Assembly: GCF_901212495.1 (NCBI RefSeq)
Contig: NZ_CAAKNY010000033.1
Coordinates: 1 to 5,431, forward strand
Direction: 5' to 3'
Length of the DNA: 5,431 nucleotides
From: Collinsella aerofaciens
GTDB taxonomy: Bacteria > Actinomycetota > Coriobacteriia > Coriobacteriales > Coriobacteriaceae
The notes under the pieces are model-generated. The model did not search any database. It was given only the letters and a program-made list of their open reading frames with translations, and had not been told where the DNA came from. Shown in pieces: positions 1 to 5,431 of this stretch (within the stretch, counting starts at the first letter, position 1; each line of letters opens with the position of its first letter). The position numbers were made by a program, and so were the translations under genes.

Positions 1-36
1 TTATTTTGGCAGGTTTTATCTGGGCAAACGTCATTT
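1..36. other. Intergenic edge, T-rich, no gene seen
   Basis: No coding sequence is visible at the left edge before the phosphatase gene. The first bases include GGCAGGTT (8-15), the reverse complement of AACCTGCC at 5404-5411 near the right edge. Both edges may therefore touch copies of one short intergenic repeat family. The left copy is cut by the window boundary, so this cannot be settled here. Confidence 0.3.
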
Positions 37-73
37 CCGCCACAAAGGGGCCAGGCACCTTTGTGGTGGTTTT
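37..73. repeat. Short palindromic intergenic repeat, copy 1
   Basis: CCACAAAGG (40-48) pairs with CCTTTGTGG (58-66) around the 9-nt loop GGCCAGGCA. Pairs 37-69, 38-68 and a G-T pair at 39-67 extend the stem to 12 bp. A TTTT run follows at 70-73. The 25-nt core at 41-65 is identical to the core at 759-783. The hairpin plus T-run could terminate transcription arriving from the left, but its recurrence with the same loop also fits a dispersed repeat family. Confidence 0.75.
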
Positions 74-86
74 GGCCAAAGAGGCT

Positions 87-117
87 TTGACTTAAACCTA
101 CCTCTAGGTGTAATAAT
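87..117 (+). promoter_or_regulatory. Putative promoter of the phosphatase gene
   Basis: TTGACT (87-92) matches five of six bases of the sigma-70-type -35 box. AATAAT (112-117) matches five of six of the -10 box. The spacer is 19 bases, longer than the ideal 17. It sits between the upstream hairpin repeat and the start codon, where a promoter is expected. No operator is proposed. This rests on consensus matching only. Confidence 0.4.
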
Positions 118-149
118 CGCTGACAAACGATTGCGATTACGGAGGTCTT

Positions 150-734
150 ATGCCAAAACTGTACTTTATGCGTCACGGCCAAACGCTCTTTAACTTGCTT
201 CGTCGCAAGCAGGGCTGGTGTGACTCGCCGCTCACCGAGCTGGGAATCGAGCAGGCTAAAACTGTCGGCGCGACCCTGCGAGAGCGTGGCCTTGCGTTCG
301 ACCATGCGTACAGTTCCACGTCCGAGCGTGCGTGCGACACGCTTGAGCTTGCGTTTCCTGATCAGCCTTACGAGCGCGTCAAGGGCCTTAAGGAGTGGAA
401 CTTTGGCAAGTTTGAGGGTGCGAGCGAGGATTTGAATCCGCGCCTGCCGTACGGCGATTTTTACAAGCAGTATGACGGCGAGGGCGAAGACGAGTTTTGC
501 GAGCGCATCATGGCGACCATCACCGAGCTCGTGCAGCGCCCTGGACATGAGAGCGTGTTGTGCGTGAGCCATGGCGCCGCAGCGGCTCAGGTCATGCGCG
601 GCGTGGGCGTGGAACCGCTCAAGATGAAGAACCGCATCGGCAACTGCTGCGTGCTCGAACTCGACTTTAATCCCGCCACCAGCACATTCGCTCTCGCAGA
701 TCTGTACAACCCCTACGGCACCCCGCGCGAGTAG
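150..734 (+). CDS. Histidine phosphatase family protein (phosphoglycerate mutase-like)
   Basis: A 194-residue cytoplasmic protein of the histidine phosphatase (phosphoglycerate mutase-like) superfamily. The family transfers a phosphoryl group to a catalytic histidine and then to water or an acceptor. Visible residues are the N-terminal RHGQ motif (R8, catalytic H9), R60 in the SER segment, the probable proton donor E82 in KEWNFGKFEG, and the second histidine H141 in CVSHG. The set is complete, so the enzyme is probably active, and the length is normal for the small-molecule phosphatase branch. GGAGG at 141-145 lies 4 bases before the ATG, and no better start exists. The gene is monocistronic: a hairpin repeat stands on each side. 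The substrate cannot be read from the sequence; a sugar phosphate or alpha-ribazole phosphate are options. A functional tie to the beta-glucoside genes is not supported. Confidence 0.92.
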   Translation: MPKLYFMRHGQTLFNLLRRKQGWCDSPLTELGIEQAKTVGATLRERGLAFDHAYSSTSERACDTLELAFPDQPYERVKGLKEWNFGKFEGASEDLNPRLPYGDFYKQYDGEGEDEFCERIMATITELVQRPGHESVLCVSHGAAAAQVMRGVGVEPLKMKNRIGNCCVLELDFNPATSTFALADLYNPYGTPRE

Positions 735-749
735 CATCAGGACATCAGC

Positions 750-792
750 CAAAACCATCACAAAGGGGCCAGGCACCTTTGTGATGGTTTTG
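750..792. terminator. Palindromic repeat copy 2, likely bidirectional terminator
   Basis: AAAACCATCACAAAGG (751-766) is perfectly complementary to CCTTTGTGATGGTTTT (776-791). A C-G pair (750-792) makes 17 bp, and the loop is the same GGCCAGGCA as in copy 1. The outer stem is A-rich on the left and T-rich on the right, so it reads as an intrinsic terminator in both directions. It begins 15 bases after the phosphatase stop codon. The 25-nt core equals that of copy 1, while the outer arms differ yet still pair. It can be called a dispersed repeat used as a terminator. Confidence 0.75.
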
Positions 793-843
793 CCGTTTAC
801 AGGCGATTTCCTACCGTTCGGCGGACTTTCGCGCCAATGGGGC

Positions 844-873
844 TTACGCCGCATGCAAGTTTCATCCTACAAT
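844..873 (+). promoter_or_regulatory. Putative promoter of the antiterminator-permease operon
   Basis: TACAAT (868-873) matches five of six bases of a -10 box and lies 14 bases before the RAT stem. A transcript starting about 7 bases downstream would carry the RAT almost at its 5' end, as in bgl-type leaders. The -35 side is poor: TTACGC at 844-849 keeps only the TT, with an 18-base spacer. I see no convincing catabolite-responsive (cre) site. Activity may need an activator or may be low. Confidence 0.35.
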
Positions 874-887
874 CGCCCACGTGCTCA

Positions 888-919
888 CAAGTTTGTTACT
901 CCTCGGGAGGCATCACTTG
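888..919 (+). promoter_or_regulatory. Ribonucleic antiterminator (RAT), BglG/LicT type
   Basis: The 5' half GTTTGTTACT (891-900) agrees with the known RAT consensus (GGNTTGTTACTG in bgl and sac leaders). The 3' half contains AGGCA (908-912), matching the conserved AGGCA of the consensus. The fold is right: lower stem CAAGT (888-892)/ACTTG (915-919), internal loop TTGTTA against GCATC, upper stem CTCC (899-902)/GGAG (906-909), and a TCG apical loop. The upper stem and the ends of the lower stem differ from consensus on both strands together, so pairing is kept. It lies directly upstream of a CAT-PRD gene and overlaps the 5' arm of a terminator. Binding by the encoded antiterminator is inferred. 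Confidence 0.8.
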
Positions 920-981
920 CGCATAATAGAAGACGAGGAATATCGCCCCGTCGTCTAGCGCCGATGTCCGAGGAGTTTTTT
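899..981 (+). terminator. Leader terminator, mutually exclusive with the RAT
   Basis: CTCCTCGG (899-906) pairs with CCGAGGAG (968-975), giving an 8-bp base directly followed by TTTTTT (976-981). Inward, CATC (911-914) pairs with GATG (963-966) and GCGC (919-922) with GCGC (958-961). A nested hairpin AGACGA (931-936)/TCGTCT (951-956) caps the structure. The 5' arm uses the RAT upper stem and 3' strand, so both folds cannot coexist, which is the logic of BglG/LicT control. The long interrupted stem makes efficiency uncertain. Confidence 0.75.
970..975 (+). promoter_or_regulatory. Ribosome binding site embedded in the terminator stem
   Basis: GAGGAG (970-975) is a strong Shine-Dalgarno site 7 bases before the ATG at 983. 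All six bases are paired in the closing stem of the leader terminator. When that hairpin forms the site is hidden, and when the RAT forms it is free. It fixes the start of the antiterminator gene. Confidence 0.75.
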
Positions 982-982
982 C

Positions 983-1828
983 ATGCTCATTTTAAAGAAG
1001 ATCAACAATAACGTTGCTCTTGCCGCCAGCGATGACGGTCGAGAGGTTGTTGTCTTTGGCAAGGGCATCGGTTTTCACGAGATGCCGTACCAACTTGCCG
1101 ATGAGTCCCTCATCCAGCGCAAATTCTATAACGTTCCCGAAAGCCTGCAAGATATGGTGGGCACCCTTCCCGACGACGTCCTGCTCGCCGCGAGCGACAT
1201 TGCCTGCTTCGCGTCGCAGCAGCTTGGCTGTAAGCTTTCCGGTGGCCTGCCCTTTATTCTGGCAGATCACCTGCAGTTTGCCGTTCAGCGCGACGACGAC
1301 CAGCTCAGCGCTCCCAACCCGCTCGAGCACGAGGTGGCCTTCATCTACCCGCGCGAGCTGGAGATCGGCCAGGCCGCGCTCGCTATCGTGCAAAAGCACA
1401 CCGGCGTCAAGCTGGGTCAGAACGAGGCCACGAGCGTCGCGCTCCACATCGTTAACGCCGAGGTCGACGGCATGGGCCGCGCCAAGGACATGGACTTCAT
1501 CATGAAGAGCACCCGCGTGCTCGACGAGGTGACTCATTCCGTGGAAAAGCAGCTTGGCTGCTCGCTCGACACGGCGTCGTATAGCTATATTCGCTTTCTT
1601 GCGCACCTGCGTTTTTTGGTTCGTCGCCTCTGCAAGGGCAAGTGCACGCAGACCGAGAACTCCTCGCTGTTTATGCAGGCCGCCCGCGATTTTCCCGAGG
1701 CCTACCAGTGCGCATACGCCATCAACCGCGTGTTCGAGAAAGAGTTCAGGCAGAGCTGCTCGGACGAGGAGCTTCTGTATCTGATGATGCATATCAACCG
1801 TCTGCGATCGGCTTCGCAGACCGAGTGA
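983..1828 (+). CDS. licT: BglG/LicT-family PRD transcription antiterminator
   Basis: A 281-residue RNA-binding antiterminator that prevents early termination of beta-glucoside genes when the inducer is transported. Residues 1-56 form the CAT RNA-binding domain (KKINNNVALA, then VVVFGKGIGF). PRD1 spans about 65-170 and PRD2 about 171-281. All four regulatory histidines are present: H96 (ADHLQFA) and H155 (VALHIVN) in PRD1, H208 (FLAHLRFL) and H270 (YLMMHINRL) in PRD2. In the family, phosphorylation of PRD1 by the PTS permease inactivates, while phosphorylation of PRD2 by HPr activates. Length is typical for LicT. The ATG is fixed by GAGGAG 7 bases upstream. A RAT/terminator precedes the gene, so it probably autoregulates. 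The permease gene follows after 118 bases, likely in the same operon. The licT symbol is by family resemblance; bglG would be equally defensible. Confidence 0.93.
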   Translation: MLILKKINNNVALAASDDGREVVVFGKGIGFHEMPYQLADESLIQRKFYNVPESLQDMVGTLPDDVLLAASDIACFASQQLGCKLSGGLPFILADHLQFAVQRDDDQLSAPNPLEHEVAFIYPRELEIGQAALAIVQKHTGVKLGQNEATSVALHIVNAEVDGMGRAKDMDFIMKSTRVLDEVTHSVEKQLGCSLDTASYSYIRFLAHLRFLVRRLCKGKCTQTENSSLFMQAARDFPEAYQCAYAINRVFEKEFRQSCSDEELLYLMMHINRLRSASQTE

Positions 1829-1833
1829 GTAAA

Positions 1834-1850
1834 GCCGCCAGTCTGGCGGC
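1834..1850 (+). other. Hairpin just after the antiterminator stop codon
   Basis: GCCGCCA (1834-1840) and TGGCGGC (1844-1850) form a perfect 7-bp GC-rich stem with a GTC loop, 5 bases after the stop codon. A T-rich stretch (1861-1869) follows, but only after a 10-base gap, so it is a poor intrinsic terminator. It could stabilise or attenuate the antiterminator message relative to the permease message. Confidence 0.4.
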
Positions 1851-1869
1851 AATCGCAACATTTCTTTTT

Positions 1870-1917
1870 GGTTTCTAACTGCGGGCAAGGTACCGGCTCG
1901 CGGTAGGGGATATTTTT
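1870..1917 (+). promoter_or_regulatory. RAT-like sequence overlapping a terminator before the permease
   Basis: GGTTTCTAACTG (1870-1881) resembles the RAT 5' half (GGTTTGTTACTG), and GGCAAGG (1884-1890) ending in ACC (1892-1894) resembles the 3' half. The spacer that should form the apical stem-loop is mostly missing, so it may be divergent or decayed. It overlaps a terminator-like hairpin: ACTGCGGGC (1878-1886) pairs with GCTCGCGGT (1896-1904), 9 pairs including two G-T. TATTTTT follows at 1911-1917, 6 bases beyond the stem. A competing 5-bp stem TACCG/CGGTA (1891-1895/1901-1905) is also possible. The position, directly upstream of an EIIBC gene, is where a second antitermination site is often found. 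Confidence 0.4.
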
Positions 1918-1932
1918 GTCGAAATTTGGAAA

Positions 1933-1940
1933 AGAGAGGA
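1933..1940 (+). promoter_or_regulatory. Ribosome binding site of the permease gene
   Basis: AGAGAGGA (1933-1940) lies 6 bases before the ATG at 1947. It decides the start: an in-frame TTG at 1926 would place this site inside the coding sequence and has no purine-rich site of its own. Confidence 0.75.
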
Positions 1941-1946
1941 CAGATC

Positions 1947-3386
1947 ATGGCAGGTAAATACGACGATCTTGCTGCCCAGATCGTAGAGCTGGTTGGCGGT
2001 AAGTCCAACGTCAAATGCGTCGCACACTGCATTACCCGTGTTCGTTTTAAGCTGAAGGACGAGTCGAAGGCCAATGACGAGGCAATCTCCGAGCTGCCCA
2101 ACGTCATCAAGGTCATGCACGCCAACGGTCAGTACCAGGTTGTTGTGGGCAACATCGTCGAGGACGTCTACGACGCCGTTCTCAAGGCCGGCGGTTTTAG
2201 CGACGGCGGCGCCGTCGACGCCGATGACGACGATGCCGCTCCCAAGGGCGTTACCGATGTGATCATCGACCTCATCTCGGGCATCTTCGCCCCCATGCTC
2301 GGCACCTTCGCCGCTGCCGGTATCATGAAGGGCCTGCTGGCGCTCGCTACCTTCCTGGTCCCGAGCTTTGCCAACGACGGCGCCTATACGCTGCTCTACA
2401 CCGTCGCTGACGGCATGTTCTACTTCCTGCCCGTGGTGCTTGGCTTTACTGCGGCCAAGAAGTTCAAGATGAGCGAGTTCAACGGCATGGCCATCGCCTT
2501 TGCTCTGGTCTATCCCACCATGGTTGCCCTGACCTCGGGCGAGGTTGTCGGTTCCGTGCAGCTCGGCTTTGCCGGCCCCTTCTCTTGGTACCCCACGTTC
2601 CTGGGCCTGCCGCTCATCATGCCTGCCTCGGGTTACACCAGCTCCGTTATCCCCATCCTTCTCATGATCTGGTTCGGTTCTACCCTCGAGCACTGGGTTA
2701 AGAAGTGGATGCCCGCTTCTATGAAGATGTTCTTCACCCCGCTGATCGTCGTCACCGTCACCGTCACCCTTGGCTACCTGGTCATTGGCCCCATCGCCAC
2801 GCTCATCACCAACCTGCTCGGTGAGTTCTTCGCACTGCTGTTTGGCCTGCCCATGATCGGCTCCCTCCTGGGCTGCACCCTCGTCGGTGCCTTCTGGATG
2901 TGCCTGGTCATCTTTGGCTTCCACTGGTCGCTCGTGCCTATCGCGCTGGTCAACCTGTCCACTCTGGGCCACGACTACATCCTGGGCTCCGTTATCGCCC
3001 ACTCCTTCTCGCTGGGCGCCGTGCTCTTTGCCATGTATCTCAAGAACAAGGACGAGAAGTTCCGCGGCATCGCGCTGCCGGCCATGATCTCCGCCTTCTT
3101 CTTTGGTGTCACTGAGCCCGCTATCTACGGTGTCGCCCTGCCCGATAAGAAGGCCTTCATCAACGCCAGCATCGGTTCTGCCGTGGGCGGCCTCATCATC
3201 GGTATCTCCGGCGCCGTGGTGTACATGTCCGGTGGTCTGGGCGTCTTCAACTGGCTGTCCTTCATCGACCCCTCCGGTGTTAACGGCATCAACCACATGA
3301 TCTGGGCGATCGTTGCTTCGCTCGTGGGTGCCGTCGTGGGCTTCGCAATCGAGTTTGTCACCTTCAAGCCCGAGGCTGCCAAGTAG
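1947..3386 (+). CDS. bglP: PTS beta-glucoside-type transporter, EIIBC
   Basis: A 479-residue inner-membrane permease of the phosphotransferase system, glucose superfamily, beta-glucoside branch. It imports a beta-glucoside and phosphorylates it at C6. Residues 1-85 form the EIIB domain, with phospho-accepting C28 in AHCITRVRFKL. An acidic linker (DADDDD, 91-96) leads to the EIIC domain from about residue 105, which has many hydrophobic helices and the conserved GVTEPAI motif at 387-393 (E390). The C-terminal EIIA domain of BglP-type EIIBCA proteins (over 600 residues) is absent, because the stop follows the last hydrophobic segment without disruption. An EIIA must be supplied by another protein. 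It is preceded by the antiterminator gene it should phosphorylate and followed by a strong terminator. The exact sugar (cellobiose, salicin, arbutin or another) is not determined; the bglP symbol is by family resemblance. Confidence 0.92.
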   Translation: MAGKYDDLAAQIVELVGGKSNVKCVAHCITRVRFKLKDESKANDEAISELPNVIKVMHANGQYQVVVGNIVEDVYDAVLKAGGFSDGGAVDADDDDAAPKGVTDVIIDLISGIFAPMLGTFAAAGIMKGLLALATFLVPSFANDGAYTLLYTVADGMFYFLPVVLGFTAAKKFKMSEFNGMAIAFALVYPTMVALTSGEVVGSVQLGFAGPFSWYPTFLGLPLIMPASGYTSSVIPILLMIWFGSTLEHWVKKWMPASMKMFFTPLIVVTVTVTLGYLVIGPIATLITNLLGEFFALLFGLPMIGSLLGCTLVGAFWMCLVIFGFHWSLVPIALVNLSTLGHDYILGSVIAHSFSLGAVLFAMYLKNKDEKFRGIALPAMISAFFFGVTEPAIYGVALPDKKAFINASIGSAVGGLIIGISGAVVYMSGGLGVFNWLSFIDPSGVNGINHMIWAIVASLVGAVVGFAIEFVTFKPEAAK

Positions 3387-3410
3387 CCCAAACGACAAAG
3401 ACTCGGTATC

Positions 3411-3443
3411 AAGCCGGCGGGGGGAGCGCCCCGCCGGCTTTTT
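3411..3443 (+). terminator. Strong rho-independent terminator after the permease
   Basis: AAGCCGGCGGGG (3411-3422) and CCCCGCCGGCTT (3429-3440) form a perfect 12-bp stem with a 6-base loop. The T-run 3439-3443 closes the structure. It starts 24 bases after the stop codon and should end the antiterminator-permease transcript, which implies that the downstream glucosidase has its own promoter. Confidence 0.92.
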
Positions 3444-3493
3444 CCAAATGGGCGAGATGCTCTGCGCATGCGCCCGTTTGGGCAACTGCCCAA

Positions 3494-5395
<1,902 letters not shown>

Positions 5396-5403
5396 CCGGG
5401 GCT

Positions 5404-5431
5404 AACCTGCCAAAAAGGGACAGGTTTATTT
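5404..5431 (+). terminator. Terminator-like hairpin after the glucosidase
   Basis: AACCTG (5404-5409) pairs with CAGGTT (5421-5426) around an 11-base loop, CCAAAAAGGGA, in which CC and GG could pair further. TTTATTT follows and runs into the window end. It starts 8 bases after the stop codon. The stem is short, and the same motif may be a member of an intergenic repeat family, as suggested by GGCAGGTT at 8-15. Confidence 0.45.

Noticed and set aside
100..109. ACCT-CT-AGGT as an operator before the phosphatase gene
   Set aside because: The 4-bp arms are too short to separate from chance, and no regulator is indicated.
41..783. Two identical 25-base repeats as a CRISPR trace
   Set aside because: There are only two copies, 718 bases apart with a gene between them, and they are palindromic with terminator-like flanks.
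781..1011. Small open frame of 76 codons
   Set aside because: It begins inside a terminator hairpin, runs through the RAT and terminator, and overlaps the antiterminator start in another frame; no support as a gene.
1926..1946. TTG start for the permease, 7 codons upstream
   Set aside because: The purine-rich site AGAGAGGA lies inside this extension and is correctly spaced for the ATG at 1947.
992..2125. Minus-strand open frame of 377 codons opposite the antiterminator
   Set aside because: It mirrors the CAT-PRD gene, crosses into the permease gene, and has no recognisable motif or ribosome binding site.
1875..3485. Long minus-strand open frame of 536 codons opposite the permease
   Set aside because: It is antisense to a clear EIIBC gene. 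The translation is rich in Asp, Glu, Gly, His and Arg without any domain, as expected from GC-biased codons read backwards.

Overview
The window looks like chromosomal DNA of a GC-rich gut actinobacterium of the Coriobacteriia, most likely Collinsella or a close relative. This is inferred from strongly GC-biased third codon positions, clear Shine-Dalgarno sites, and intergenic hairpins with a CAAAGGGGCCAGGCACC core, which I associate with that group. No marker gene proves the taxonomy.

Layout, all genes on the + strand: (1) a histidine-phosphatase gene (150-734), bracketed by two copies of the same short palindromic repeat (37-73 and 750-792); (2) a BglG/LicT-type antiterminator gene with CAT-PRD1-PRD2 organisation (983-1828), preceded by a convincing RNA antiterminator (RAT) that overlaps a long terminator hairpin; (3) a beta-glucoside-type PTS EIIBC permease (1947-3386), with a second, weaker RAT-like/terminator segment in its leader and a strong terminator behind it; (4) a 560-bp intergenic stretch holding two diverged tandem copies of a palindromic element (3494-3651 and 3691-3846) and a GC-rich hairpin leader; (5) a family GH1 6-phospho-beta-glucosidase (3947-5395), followed by a terminator-like hairpin at the window edge.

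Genes 2, 3 and 5 form a classical aryl-beta-glucoside/cellobiose-type utilisation module. The permease imports and phosphorylates the sugar, the GH1 enzyme splits the 6-phospho-glucoside, and the antiterminator senses PTS flux and opens the terminator(s). The permease has no EIIA domain and none is encoded here, so an EIIA must act in trans. The phosphatase gene is probably an unrelated neighbour.

I see no wholly new system. The most interesting part is regulatory: the terminator in the antiterminator leader has its U-tract directly before the start codon and carries the ribosome binding site in its closing stem. One RNA switch could therefore control both transcription and translation of its own regulator.
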